Notes: a model not told the origin generated them from the sequence alone. Counted from the stretch's first letter, positions 41,473 to 49,725 are shown. The stretch: 50,875 bases of DNA from S012-109 sp964425105 (GCA_964425105.1 CAYRLE010000011.1:1-50875); one strand, 5' to 3'. Numbers and translations are program-made.

Positions 41473-42318
41473 ATGAAGACTTCCAGATTCTTTGTACTGG
41501 CACTGCTGGGCCTGTCGCTCCTGCCGACAGTGAGCACCGCCGCCCCCGGGGCGGAGGAAATCATCCGCCGCTCCCAGGCGCTGGACAGCGGGGAAGACCT
41601 GTTCTCGCGCCTGACCTTCACCATCGAGACCGGCAAGGGCGAACAGAAGAAATTCACCCTGCTCATGGCCTATAAGAATTATGCCGGCAAAAAGGGCCTT
41701 CAGTCTAAGGTGATCATGTTCAACCAATACCCCCCCGACACCCGCGACGTGAGCTTCATGGCCTGGCTGTACGCCCCGGAGCGCCACAAAAAAGACGATA
41801 TGTGGCTCTATCTCCCCCAGCTGCGCACGGTGCGCAAGCTCAGCCACCACCACGACCAGCAGCATCATCACAAGCAGGAAAACGAGGATGAATTCTCGCT
41901 CTCCGAACTGCAGCGCTTCGAGCTCCAGCCCCGCGACATCGCCCTCGACCGCCATGAACTGGCGGCCGTGGAAACCCTCGATGGCCAGGAAACCTACAAG
42001 GTTGTCAGCACCCCCCTCGACCCGGCAAGCAGCCGCTATGCCAGCATCGTGCGCTGGATCACCCGCGACGAGTATCTGCCCGTGCGCATCGAATATCTCG
42101 ACCAGGGCGGCAGGCCGGTCAAGCGCCAGACCATCCGCTGGACCCGCATCGGCGACGCCTGGCTCTGGGATGAGGTCAACGCCGTCAACCTCCAGAGCGG
42201 CAACCGCACCCAACTGCGCCAGACGGACATCAAGGTCAACCGGGGCCTGGCCGACAATATCTTTACCAAACGCTTCATGAAACGTGGCGCCGGCACCCTC
42301 TTGGCGAAGATCAAATAA
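41473..42318 (+). CDS. LolA-like outer-membrane lipoprotein-sorting family protein
   Basis: A 281-aa exported protein. A signal peptide (1-24, ending TAA) is followed by a LolA-like half-barrel fold (DUF4292/PF17131 type): FTFLLMAYKN-like stretches, YLPQLRTVRKLS and the C-terminal VNRGLADNIFTKRFM. A His-rich insert HHHDQQHHHKQ (about 130-140) could bind metal. The ATG at 41473 has AGGAA upstream. These relatives often accompany RND-type exporters; none is adjacent. Cargo unknown. Confidence 0.78.
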   Translation: MKTSRFFVLALLGLSLLPTVSTAAPGAEEIIRRSQALDSGEDLFSRLTFTIETGKGEQKKFTLLMAYKNYAGKKGLQSKVIMFNQYPPDTRDVSFMAWLYAPERHKKDDMWLYLPQLRTVRKLSHHHDQQHHHKQENEDEFSLSELQRFELQPRDIALDRHELAAVETLDGQETYKVVSTPLDPASSRYASIVRWITRDEYLPVRIEYLDQGGRPVKRQTIRWTRIGDAWLWDEVNAVNLQSGNRTQLRQTDIKVNRGLADNIFTKRFMKRGAGTLLAKIK

Positions 42319-42379
42319 GCACGCCGCCGGGGCGGACCCGGGAGATGATGGCGCCAACCACTTCGGTTACACTGCCCGC

Positions 42380-43075
42380 ATGGAAAATGAACTGCTGATC
42401 ACGCTGCTTCGCCTGCTCGCCGCCGCCCTGGCCGGCGGCCTCATCGGCCTGGAGCGCACCTATCACGGCCGTCCGGCCGGCTTCCGCACCCACACCCTGG
42501 TGTGCATGGCATCCAGCCTGCTGATGCTGATCACCGTCTTTCAGTGGCAGTTGCTCAGCAATGCCCCCCTGGAGACCATCCGCGTCGATCCCACCCGAAT
42601 GGCCCAGGGCATCATGACCGGCATCGGCTTCCTGGGCGCCGGCGTCATCCTCAAGGACTACCTCACCATACGCGGCCTCACCACCGCCGCCTCCATCTGG
42701 CTCACCGCCGCCATCGGCATCGTCATCGGCATGGGGCTCTATTTCGCGGCCATCCTCGCCACCCTCCTGGCCCTGGCTATTCTGGTCGTGTTCCGCAAGA
42801 TCGAGAACCGCCTGCACACCATGCGTTACGCACGCCTGATCCTGCGCTTCAACCGCCATGAACATCTGAGTGAGAAGCAGATCAAGGAAATGATCGAGGA
42901 ACATCAGATTCAGGGCGGCACCCGCTTCAGCTATGAACTGGAAAACGAAGGCAAGATCCTCCAATACCAGCTGACCATTCATACCCTTGACAATGCCAAC
43001 TTCCGGCGCCTTGCCGAAAGCCTCACAGAGACGGAGCAGATCATCGAGTTTTCCATCATCCCCACCGGGGAATGA
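42380..43075 (+). CDS. MgtC/SapB-family membrane protein
   Basis: A 231-aa protein with about five membrane helices and a cytoplasmic C-terminal ACT-like domain (residues of about 150-231). AGGLIGLERTYHGRPAGFRTHTLV (17-40) is the MgtC signature. The ATG at 42380 follows 61 bases after the LolA-like gene. MgtC acts in magnesium-limited or intracellular survival in pathogens; in environmental bacteria the role is unclear. Confidence 0.87.
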   Translation: MENELLITLLRLLAAALAGGLIGLERTYHGRPAGFRTHTLVCMASSLLMLITVFQWQLLSNAPLETIRVDPTRMAQGIMTGIGFLGAGVILKDYLTIRGLTTAASIWLTAAIGIVIGMGLYFAAILATLLALAILVVFRKIENRLHTMRYARLILRFNRHEHLSEKQIKEMIEEHQIQGGTRFSYELENEGKILQYQLTIHTLDNANFRRLAESLTETEQIIEFSIIPTGE

Positions 43076-43109
43076 TGCCTGGCCCCTGGTCTGGCCTGAG
43101 AAAAACCCC

Positions 43110-43136
43110 AAAAAAAAGGGGGCGTTGCCGCCCCCT
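43110..43136 (-). terminator. rho-independent terminator of the ncg-nirK operon
   Basis: On the minus strand an 8-bp stem AGGGGGCG/CGCCCCCT (arms 43129-43136 and 43117-43124) with a 4-base loop is followed by a run of eight T. It lies 25 bases after the nirK stop. A second T-run follows. Confidence 0.9.
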
Positions 43137-43161
43137 ACAGGTTGAGTGTTGTTGTGATGCC

Positions 43162-44124
43162 TTAGCGGAGCAGGATGTTGTCACCCTTGCCGGCCATGGG
43201 GTCCGCATCAGGCTTGTTCATCAGCACCGTGATGGCGCCCCGCATGGCGGCGCTCATGGTGTGATCCACGATAGCATTGTTGGTGGGACGATCAGACGGA
43301 GAGACCAGGTCGAAGGCAGATGCCTCGGCCACCGCCACGTTGTAGGTCTGCACATTATACAGCGTGTTCTTGGGATTGCCGTTGATATAGACCCGGTCCC
43401 AGATGCCAGCAATGGGATGGAAAGCCACCGGCATGTTGATGTTGGCATTGACGAAGTAGATACGCACCCGCTCACCTGGCTTGGACTGCAGCACCAGGCT
43501 GGCGTCGGGGTCGTGTACCGGATCGTAATGGAACATCTTGCCGTTGATCAGGGCGCCTTTCCAGCCGCGGTTCTCGATCATGGCCACCTTGTCGTCGGCA
43601 TCGGGGAAGTACTGTCCCTGGATCATCACATATTCACGATCCGGCTTGGGGAAAGAGCGGGAGTAACCGCCTTTGGGATCGACGATGATGATGCCATACA
43701 TGCCGCGGGCGATATGCTGGGCCATGGTGGGCGCACCACAGTGGTACATGTAAACGCCGGCACGCTTGGCCTTGAACTTGAAGTGCTTGGTCTTGCCAGG
43801 CTTGACCGGTGCAAACTCGTCCAGCACGTCCACCTCGGCGGCATGAAAGTCGATGGAATGGGAGTTCTTGTTGGTCTTGGGATTGATCAACTTGAAATCC
43901 ACCACGTCGCCTTCCCGAACCCGCACCACCTTGCCGGGGATCGCGCCATCAAAGGTCCAGGCAGGATACTTGGTGCCCTTGTTGTCGATCTCAACGGTGG
44001 TTTCCTTGGCGGTAAAAGTCACCTTCACTGTCTTGGCAACCGCTGCCGTGCCAACCACCGTCAGGCCGGTGGCCAGCAATGCGGCCGCTACAATTTTGCT
44101 CTTTCTACCAGCTTGTTTCATCAT
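43162..44124 (-). CDS. nirK: copper-containing nitrite reductase
   Basis: A 320-aa periplasmic enzyme reducing nitrite to nitric oxide. The signal peptide is residues 1-30. Two cupredoxin domains carry type 1 copper ligands H89, C129, H137 and M142 and type 2 ligands H94, H128 and H288, with the catalytic aspartate D92 and histidine H236, at spacings close to AniA/NirK (H89-H94 = H95-H100). It is the last gene of an ncgABC-nirK operon that ends in a strong terminator. It is shorter than typical 360-380-aa NirK, mainly at the ends. A second start ATG three bases later is equally possible. Confidence 0.88.
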   Translation of the reverse strand: MMKQAGRKSKIVAAALLATGLTVVGTAAVAKTVKVTFTAKETTVEIDNKGTKYPAWTFDGAIPGKVVRVREGDVVDFKLINPKTNKNSHSIDFHAAEVDVLDEFAPVKPGKTKHFKFKAKRAGVYMYHCGAPTMAQHIARGMYGIIIVDPKGGYSRSFPKPDREYVMIQGQYFPDADDKVAMIENRGWKGALINGKMFHYDPVHDPDASLVLQSKPGERVRIYFVNANINMPVAFHPIAGIWDRVYINGNPKNTLYNVQTYNVAVAEASAFDLVSPSDRPTNNAIVDHTMSAAMRGAITVLMNKPDADPMAGKGDNILLR

Positions 44125-44144
44125 CTCCTCTCCTTTACTGTTTT

Positions 44145-44155
44145 AAGATGCTTTC
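44145..44155. promoter_or_regulatory. NsrR half-site before nirK
   Basis: AAGATGCTTTC matches the NsrR half-site AAGATGCYTTT at 10 of 11 positions, in the 86-base gap between ncgC and nirK, 20 bases before the nirK start. It may allow separate NO control of nirK. Confidence 0.35.
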
Positions 44156-44210
44156 GCTTATCTAACACGCCCTGCAGAAAACCCTCTCCTGCAAAGTATG
44201 TTAATTCCTC

Positions 44211-44585
44211 TCATGCGCCGCCGTGGCGGCACTGACACAATTTGCGCAAGTAATGGACCAGTCCATGGATGTCCTCGTCACTGAGCACACCATCCCAGGG
44301 CGGCATCAGCACCGACTTGGTAATGGCCTGCCCCCCCTTCTTGATGGCCGTGAACAGATCCTCGTCGGAGCGCGCCGACATCTCCTTGGCGTCGGTATGG
44401 TCGCGGGGCTGCACCGACATATCGCGCACATTGATGCCGTTGCCGTTACCCGTCATGCCATGGCACTGCCAACAATAGGTCTTGTAGATATCCGCGGGCC
44501 GCTCCGCAGCCAGTACCTGCATGCCCCATGTCAGCAGCAGGCCCAGCAGCATGCCCTTCATCATCACTGCGCCTTTGCTCATCAT
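44211..44585 (-). CDS. ncgC: monoheme cytochrome c NcgC
   Basis: A 124-aa periplasmic cytochrome with a signal peptide (1-27) and heme motif CWQCH (38-42). MPPWDGVLSDEDIHGLVHYLR is the typical Met-ligand and C-terminal helix region. Its start overlaps the ncgB stop. In Nitrosomonas the third gene of ncgABC-nirK is a cytochrome like this; it may pass electrons to NirK. Confidence 0.85.
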   Translation of the reverse strand: MMSKGAVMMKGMLLGLLLTWGMQVLAAERPADIYKTYCWQCHGMTGNGNGINVRDMSVQPRDHTDAKEMSARSDEDLFTAIKKGGQAITKSVLMPPWDGVLSDEDIHGLVHYLRKLCQCRHGGA

Positions 44586-45283
44586 TCGAACTCCTCCTCG
44601 CTTAAACCCCGGAAGTAATGGACGAACTTCTGCAGATCACGATCCTTGAGATGCTTGTTGGGCATGAAGATCTTCGGATCCCAGGCCTGGGGATTGCGCA
44701 TATAGCTGATGAGATAGTCCTCCTGCAGGCGCTTCGCTACCGTGTAGACCTCCGGCCCCGAAAGTCCGCCATAACCCGGCTCGATTTCATGGCAGGCCAG
44801 GCAGCCGCGGAACTTATCGAACATCAGTTCCCCCATGGACATCGAGATCTTGCCGGGCTGGTATTCGCCCGGCTTGATCAACTCGCTGTTGGCCTTCAGG
44901 GTCATGAGGGCTGCGGCCACCGCCTTGGCATCCGCGGCACCCAGCTTGGGGTGAGGCTTGAGCGTGCTTTCATCGATGACATCCCCGTCTTTCCCCTTCT
45001 TGATGTGATTGCCATAGAACATCCCGGCCGGGCGGATCCGGGTGGGCGCCTGCAGCCACTGCTCCAGCCACGCCTGCTTGTACTTATTGCCGGCATAGAA
45101 CAGATCGGGCCCGCGCCGCTCCCACAACGCTTTCAAGGTGCTGGGCGCCGGGCCGCTGAGGCTGTGGCAACTGCTGCACTGCGCCTTGAGCAGGCCCATG
45201 CCGTCTCCGCCAGCCCATGCCACCAGGGGCATGGCCAGGAACATCACCATCAGGAATCTGCGAAATACAGCCATTCTCATCAT
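44582..45283 (-). CDS. ncgB: diheme cytochrome c NcgB
   Basis: A 233-aa periplasmic cytochrome. The signal peptide is residues 1-24, with heme motifs CSSCH (36-40) and CLACH (161-165), each followed by a Met-ligand region. The start is ATG at 45283 or 45280 after GAGGGG; a longer frame to 45340 would overlap ncgA without support. Position between the multicopper oxidase and monoheme cytochrome matches NcgB. Confidence 0.85.
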   Translation of the reverse strand: MMRMAVFRRFLMVMFLAMPLVAWAGGDGMGLLKAQCSSCHSLSGPAPSTLKALWERRGPDLFYAGNKYKQAWLEQWLQAPTRIRPAGMFYGNHIKKGKDGDVIDESTLKPHPKLGAADAKAVAAALMTLKANSELIKPGEYQPGKISMSMGELMFDKFRGCLACHEIEPGYGGLSGPEVYTVAKRLQEDYLISYMRNPQAWDPKIFMPNKHLKDRDLQKFVHYFRGLSEEEFE

Positions 45284-45287
45284 CCCC

Positions 45288-46394
45288 TCAACGCTGCTTG
45301 TTTCTGTGTCTTCTGCGCTGCTGCAGGGGCTCGCCGGCAAAGCGCGGATTCACGAACATGCCGTAACCTTTCTTCATGGACTCGCTGTAGAAAAAATCCG
45401 GGTCATAGTCCTTGCCCTTCCAGACATACCAGTCTTCATGGGCGTTGCCGGCATATTCGATGATGGTCACTGCGCCGCCAGGGAATTTGCCGTTATTGGT
45501 CGACTGGGTATCGATATGGTCATGAAAAATGAAACGCCCGGAATTGTTCATGTACATGATCACATCGTTGTGTGAACCGGGATAGATCAGCTGGGTATCG
45601 ACAGAATAGGGCTCGGCCAGCGGCAAGCCGTCTCTGAACGCCACTACCATGTCGTGGCCATGGCTGTGCATGGCATGGAGGCTGTTGCCGGCACCGATGA
45701 AGCGCACTCTGACCACGTCCCCCTTTTTCACCCGCAGCGGCTGATCCATGGGAAACGACTTGGCATTGATCGAGAAAAAATTAGGAAGATCGGTCGGCCC
45801 GGCGCCTTTGCCGAACTTGTCTGCATATTTAGACTCCCAACTGCTCATCATCATGATCACATCCTTGGTGACCTTCTTCTCGAGGCGGGTGGGCTTCTTG
45901 GGGTCGACTACGATGGGCCCCCACATGCCGCGGATACCGACATGCTCATTGGCATTGACATGGCAGTGGTACCACATGGTGCCGGGTTTTTCGGCAATCC
46001 AGTGGTAGGTATAGGTATCGCCGGCCTGGATCCCTTCCGCCTGTGCGATGGCGGGCACGCCGTCGTTCTGCCAGTTGTCCGTCTGGTACAAGCCGTGCCA
46101 GTGAATGGTATGGGGCAGGGAGGTGTTGTTGGTCACATGAACCGTCACCTCATCACCTTGTTTGATGTGAATAAGCGGCCCCGGTACGGTGCCATTGAAA
46201 GCAAAGACATTATAGTCCAGCCCCGGGCCCACCTTGATCTTGACCTCGTCGATGGTCATGTTGAATTCATGCTTTGCCGCCAGGAGGCTGGTGGACATGG
46301 AGAGCAGAAACAACAACAGAACCAGAGAAACCCGGTTGAAGAACGCCGGCCGCTCTGCTGTGGACATCGAGTCTTGCAGTGTTTGGTGGCTCAT
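45288..46394 (-). CDS. ncgA: two-domain multicopper oxidase NcgA
   Basis: A 368-aa periplasmic protein. Signal peptide of about 40 residues. Copper motifs HTIHWH (H95, H98, H100), WYHCHVNANEH (H143, C144, H145, H151; M157) and the C-terminal HAMHSHGHD and FIFHDHIDTQ blocks indicate a type 1 site and a trinuclear cluster shared between subunits of a two-domain (trimeric) blue-copper oxidase, the NcgA type. GGGGGGTG precedes the ATG. It leads the operon behind a promoter with NsrR- and RegA-type sites. In Nitrosomonas NcgA supports nitrite and NO metabolism; its substrate is not settled. Confidence 0.87.
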   Translation of the reverse strand: MSHQTLQDSMSTAERPAFFNRVSLVLLLFLLSMSTSLLAAKHEFNMTIDEVKIKVGPGLDYNVFAFNGTVPGPLIHIKQGDEVTVHVTNNTSLPHTIHWHGLYQTDNWQNDGVPAIAQAEGIQAGDTYTYHWIAEKPGTMWYHCHVNANEHVGIRGMWGPIVVDPKKPTRLEKKVTKDVIMMMSSWESKYADKFGKGAGPTDLPNFFSINAKSFPMDQPLRVKKGDVVRVRFIGAGNSLHAMHSHGHDMVVAFRDGLPLAEPYSVDTQLIYPGSHNDVIMYMNNSGRFIFHDHIDTQSTNNGKFPGGAVTIIEYAGNAHEDWYVWKGKDYDPDFFYSESMKKGYGMFVNPRFAGEPLQQRRRHRNKQR

Positions 46395-46488
46395 TCGATC
46401 ACCCCCCTTTGGATGAAACTATCAACAGAAACCTTGGTGCCTTTCGCTGTCATTGCCATGCGGAAATCTCCCTGTCAATGTCCAGCAG

Positions 46489-46505
46489 TGCGACATGATG
46501 CCGCA
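46489..46505. promoter_or_regulatory. RegA/PrrA-type palindrome in the ncgA leader
   Basis: TGCGACA-TGA-TGCCGCA on the plus strand. Read on the minus (coding) strand it is GCGGC-ATCAT-GTCGC, an exact match to the PrrA/RegA consensus GCGGC-N5-GTCGC. It lies just downstream of the predicted ncgA start point. It is nearly identical to the palindrome beside regB at 12402. Confidence 0.65.
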
Positions 46506-46508
46506 TGA

Positions 46509-46530
46509 ATATGCATCTTATATACATCTT
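46509..46530. promoter_or_regulatory. two tandem NsrR-like half-sites covering the ncgA -10
   Basis: On the minus strand AAGATGTATAT is followed directly by AAGATGCATAT. Each matches the NsrR half-site AAGATGYATTT at 10 of 11 positions, in direct repeat with an 11-bp (one-turn) period. NsrR is the nitric-oxide-sensing repressor that controls ncgABC-nirK in Nitrosomonas. No nsrR gene is in the window. Confidence 0.55.
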
Positions 46531-46544
46531 TATCTCCAAATCAA
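46517..46544 (-). promoter_or_regulatory. ncgA promoter
   Basis: Minus strand TTGATT (46544-46539), a 16-base spacer and TATAAG (46522-46517), a 5/6 -10. The -10 is inside the NsrR-like repeat. The leader to the ncgA ATG is about 115 bases. The 403-base stretch 46395-46797 contains no gene besides these sites. Confidence 0.55.
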
Positions 46545-46797
46545 GAGAATTTTCAAGGGGAGAATACCGCAGCACTAGACTTGGTTATTGCTTGGAAGAA
46601 TCCCTGTATTTGTCGAAATTTCAGATAGTTGCCTTACATCTTGCGAGGCCGGCATGACTTTCTTATCCGACCAAATAACTCAGGAATCCATCAAAAAATC
46701 ATGGTTTTTTTTCGCGCCAGCGCCTCCTTGGAATTACGGCAGGCAATCCTCACATAATTCGAGTAGGATTAAAGAAAGCCATCCACTCAGCCATTTC

Positions 46798-47151
46798 ATG
46801 AGCAAATCACAGCACATTTACAGAGTCCGCTTCATCAATGAAGGGAAGGTCTACGAGATCTACGCCCGGCAGATCTATCAGGGCCAACTCTATGGCTTCG
46901 TCGAAGTGGAAGAACTGATCTTCGGGGAAAAAAGCGCCCTGGTTGTGGACCCGGCAGAAGAACGTCTGCAGTCGGAGTTCGCCGGCGTCAAGCGTACCTT
47001 TATCCCCATGCACGCCATCATCCGCATCGACGAAGTGGAAAAGGAAGGCACCGCCAAGATCAGCGCCCTGCCCGGCGGCAAGGCCGACAAGGTGACGCCC
47101 TTCCCCCTCCCCGCCTATACCCCGTCCCCGCGCAACGACGGCGGCGACTGA
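46798..47151 (+). CDS. DUF1820 family protein
   Basis: A 117-aa cytoplasmic protein starting MSKSQHIYRVRFINEGKVYEIYARQI. The GFVEVEELIFGEKSALVVDPAEERL block and RTFIPMHAIIRIDEVEKEG define DUF1820 (PF08850), common in Gammaproteobacteria. The start is the ATG at 46798; the frame is open further upstream without conservation. Divergent from ncgA. Function unknown. Confidence 0.85.
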   Translation: MSKSQHIYRVRFINEGKVYEIYARQIYQGQLYGFVEVEELIFGEKSALVVDPAEERLQSEFAGVKRTFIPMHAIIRIDEVEKEGTAKISALPGGKADKVTPFPLPAYTPSPRNDGGD

Positions 47152-47213
47152 TCAACCACCCATTGCCATCAGTCCCACAGGGTAGATGGGATACACAGCA
47201 CAGTGGCCCACCC

Positions 47214-47248
47214 GTGTGGGGTAAAGAGTAATGAGTGATGCGTGATGA
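47214..47248 (+). repeat. heptad array I (5 units)
   Basis: GTGTGGG, GTAAAGA, GTAATGA, GTGATGC, GTGATGA in exact 7-bp phase, between DUF1820 and the convergent SUMF1 gene. Confidence 0.8.
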
Positions 47249-47262
47249 AGTCAGTTTCGAAG

Positions 47263-47279
47263 GGTGGGCACCGCCCGCC
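47263..47279. repeat. GGTGGGC/GCCCGCC palindrome
   Basis: Arms GGTGGGC and GCCCGCC around ACC, 9 bases before the SUMF1 stop and just after heptad array I. Confidence 0.5.
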
Positions 47280-47288
47280 CGACGAATC

Positions 47289-48242
47289 TTAGTCCTCGGA
47301 ACGAGCACCCCCCGCATCCCGGGCGCAGCGGAAACCCAGGTCGTTGAAGCGCGACGCCGGCGCCAGATAGAATCGATAGGCGGCGCGATAGAAATGCTTG
47401 AGGGCATAGTGACCGACGCCGCCCCAGCCGCCGCCGCGCACCACCTTGAATTTTTCGCCGAAGTCCGGGGAACGGTAATCGCCTCCGGGATAGGGTTGAT
47501 ACCAGTCGGCCACCCACTCCATGACGTTGCCCGCCATGTCCTGCACACCATAAGGGGAGCGGCCGCCGGGGAAGGAGTCCACCGCCACCACCCCCAACTC
47601 CTCGCCGCTGCCGATGTTGGCCAGTTCGCTGCTCCATTGATCACCCCAGGGATATTCGCGGCCCGTGCTGCCGCGCGCCGCCTTCTCCCACTCCGCCTCG
47701 CTGGGCAGGCGCTTGCCGGCCCAGGCACAATAGTTGCGGGCGTCCTCCCAACTCACCTCGGAAACGGGCAGTGAATCCTGGCGCCGCTGATGGGCCTCGA
47801 TGGCGTCCAGCAACTCGGCCTTGCCCATGGTGCGGGTGTCCATGTCCAGGCGGTAGGTATCCGCCGCCAGGCGGCGCAGGGTTGGTAGGTTGGCGATCTC
47901 CAGGATCTCTCTGCCCAGCAGATAACCATTGCGCTTCCAGAGCTCAGGAATCCAGTAATTGCGGGCGATGACGAAGTCCCGGTACTGGGCGAAGGTCACC
48001 TCATGCTCATCGATATAGAAGGCGTCGAGATAGACCCGGCGCTGCGGGTGTTCGTCGAGATAGAGGGGCTTGCCGAAACCGTATTCCTTGCTCAACTCAT
48101 CGCTATCCACCTTGTCGCTGCCCATGATGAATTCTCCGGCAGGGATCAGCACCATATCCGCCGGCACAGCCGCGCCGGCCGTGCCACCCAGCAGCAGGCA
48201 GCCCAGCGCCAGAGCCCTCCCCCGCCATCGTCTCGTCTTCAT
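47289..48242 (-). CDS. exported SUMF1/NirV-like protein
   Basis: A 317-aa protein with a signal peptide (1-24) and a full FGE-sulfatase (SUMF1) domain: MVLIPAGEFIMGSD, SEVSWEDARNYCAWAGKRLPSEAEWEKAARG and GVQDMAGNVMEWVADWYQ. The final block RGGGWGGVGHYALKHFYRAAYRF lacks the Cys pair needed to make formylglycine, so it is not a catalytic FGE. NirK-linked NirV proteins belong to this family. Four bases separate it from the next SUMF1 gene. Role inferred only from the ncg-nirK neighbourhood. Confidence 0.82.
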   Translation of the reverse strand: MKTRRWRGRALALGCLLLGGTAGAAVPADMVLIPAGEFIMGSDKVDSDELSKEYGFGKPLYLDEHPQRRVYLDAFYIDEHEVTFAQYRDFVIARNYWIPELWKRNGYLLGREILEIANLPTLRRLAADTYRLDMDTRTMGKAELLDAIEAHQRRQDSLPVSEVSWEDARNYCAWAGKRLPSEAEWEKAARGSTGREYPWGDQWSSELANIGSGEELGVVAVDSFPGGRSPYGVQDMAGNVMEWVADWYQPYPGGDYRSPDFGEKFKVVRGGGWGGVGHYALKHFYRAAYRFYLAPASRFNDLGFRCARDAGGARSED

Positions 48243-48246
48243 CGCC

Positions 48247-49275
48247 TCACTCCTTGCGGTCCGGGGTCGCCGCAGCGTCCTTGGCGCAGCGGAAACCGAA
48301 GCTGGAATTCTTCACCCGGGGATTGAAAAAACTGCGGTTGAAGGTGGGCGCCGAGATGCCGCAGCGGTAGAAGGAACAGTCCCACCATGAGCCACCCTTG
48401 AGCACCTTGTAGATCTTGCCGAAATTCTCGGACTTATGTTTGTTGCCGGGGTGGGGCAGATACCAGGAGCTGGTCCACTCCCAGACATTGCCGGACATGT
48501 CATACAGCCCATAGGGACTGACGCCGCCCGGAAAGGCGCCCACCGGCGTGGTATCGCCCTGACGCTTCAGGGTTTCCCAGCGCACCGGTGTGTTGGCGCG
48601 CTCGATGCCGAATTTGTCACCCCAGGGGAAGATGCGCCCCTCGCTGCCGCGCGCCGCCTTCTCCCACTCCTGTTCCGTGGGCAGGCGCTTGCCCGCCCAG
48701 TGGCAGTAGTCGCGGGCATCGAACCAGGAAACGAAGGTCACCGGGTGATCCGCCTTGCCCGGCGGGTAGCTACGGTTGCGGAAGTGGCCGGGGGAGCGCC
48801 GGCCGCTGGCCTCGATGAAGGCCCGGTACTGGAGGTTGGTCACCTCATATTTATCGATATAGTAGTCGCCCAGAGAAACCCGGTGCTCGGGTCCCTCGTC
48901 GGACAGGCGGCTGTCGCTGCCCATGATGAACTCCCCGGCGGGGATCAGGACCATCTCCCCCGGCGCGGCCCCAAAACGGCTCTCCGGGTAATACATGGGC
49001 AGGCTCATGCCGGGGTTCTCACCGCTTGCTGCAGACTTGGCGGCGGCCGGCCTGGGCTTCGCCCGGGGCACGCCGTTCTCATGGCAGGCCAGGCATTTGC
49101 TGCGCACCTCGGCGCGCGCGGGCACGCCCCCGGCGCCATGGCAGTCCTCGCAGTCCAGGAGTTCCTGGCCATGATGACTGGGATCAGGTGGCGGGCCTTC
49201 CGCGGCCAGGGCAGCCGGCGGCACGCCGAGCAGGGCGAGCAACAACACTGCGAGGGGTATGGCATCAGTTTTCAT
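48247..49275 (-). CDS. SUMF1-domain protein fused to a diheme cytochrome-like N-terminus
   Basis: A 342-aa exported protein. Signal peptide (1-25); heme motifs CEDCH (42-46) and CLACH (61-65) in a short Pro/Ala-rich region; then a SUMF1 domain (about 105-335) with MVLIPAGEFIMGSD and GLYDMSGNVWEWTSSWY. Its end has GGSWWDCSFYRCG, a C-x4-C pair placed near the active-site cysteines of true FGE, unlike its neighbour. The ATG at 49275 is preferred; the frame upstream is an unconserved extension. Two hemes plus SUMF1 suggest a periplasmic electron-transfer role; substrate unknown. Confidence 0.8.
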   Translation of the reverse strand: MKTDAIPLAVLLLALLGVPPAALAAEGPPPDPSHHGQELLDCEDCHGAGGVPARAEVRSKCLACHENGVPRAKPRPAAAKSAASGENPGMSLPMYYPESRFGAAPGEMVLIPAGEFIMGSDSRLSDEGPEHRVSLGDYYIDKYEVTNLQYRAFIEASGRRSPGHFRNRSYPPGKADHPVTFVSWFDARDYCHWAGKRLPTEQEWEKAARGSEGRIFPWGDKFGIERANTPVRWETLKRQGDTTPVGAFPGGVSPYGLYDMSGNVWEWTSSWYLPHPGNKHKSENFGKIYKVLKGGSWWDCSFYRCGISAPTFNRSFFNPRVKNSSFGFRCAKDAAATPDRKE

Positions 49276-49314
49276 AGGGTAGAACACGTATCTTGCACGG
49301 CGTAGAATGATAGC

Positions 49315-49725
49315 ATGATCCAACAAATCACCGTGGCCGTCGAGCGCCAGGGCCTCCACGAAATCACCGCCGACATCGCTGCCTGCGTGCAGCGCAGCGG
49401 CATGGAAGAGGGCCTGTGCACCATATTCATCCAGCACACCTCCGCCAGCCTCCTCATCCAGGAGAACGCCGACCCCTCGGCGCGCCACGACCTGGAAAAC
49501 TGGCTGGCGCGCCTGGTGCCCGAGGACGACGCCGGCTACACCCACACCATGGAAGGGCCGGACGACATGCCCTCCCACATCAAATCGGCCCTCACCGCCA
49601 CCAGCATCGCCATTCCCATCCTGGCAGGGCGCCTAGTGCTGGGCACTTGGCAGGGCATCTTCCTCTGGGAACACCGCCGCGGCCGCAACCAGCGGCGCCT
49701 GGTGGTACATATCGGGGGCTCTTGA
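49315..49725 (+). CDS. yjbQ: YjbQ-family protein (secondary thiamine-phosphate synthase enzyme)
   Basis: A 136-aa cytoplasmic protein. CTIFIQHTSASLLIQENADPSARHDLENWLARLVPE and the C-terminal GTWQGIFLWEHR are the YjbQ (UPF0047) signature. Some YjbQ proteins show weak thiamine-phosphate synthase activity; the physiological role is unclear. Divergent from the SUMF1 fusion over 39 bases. Confidence 0.92.
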   Translation: MIQQITVAVERQGLHEITADIAACVQRSGMEEGLCTIFIQHTSASLLIQENADPSARHDLENWLARLVPEDDAGYTHTMEGPDDMPSHIKSALTATSIAIPILAGRLVLGTWQGIFLWEHRRGRNQRRLVVHIGGS

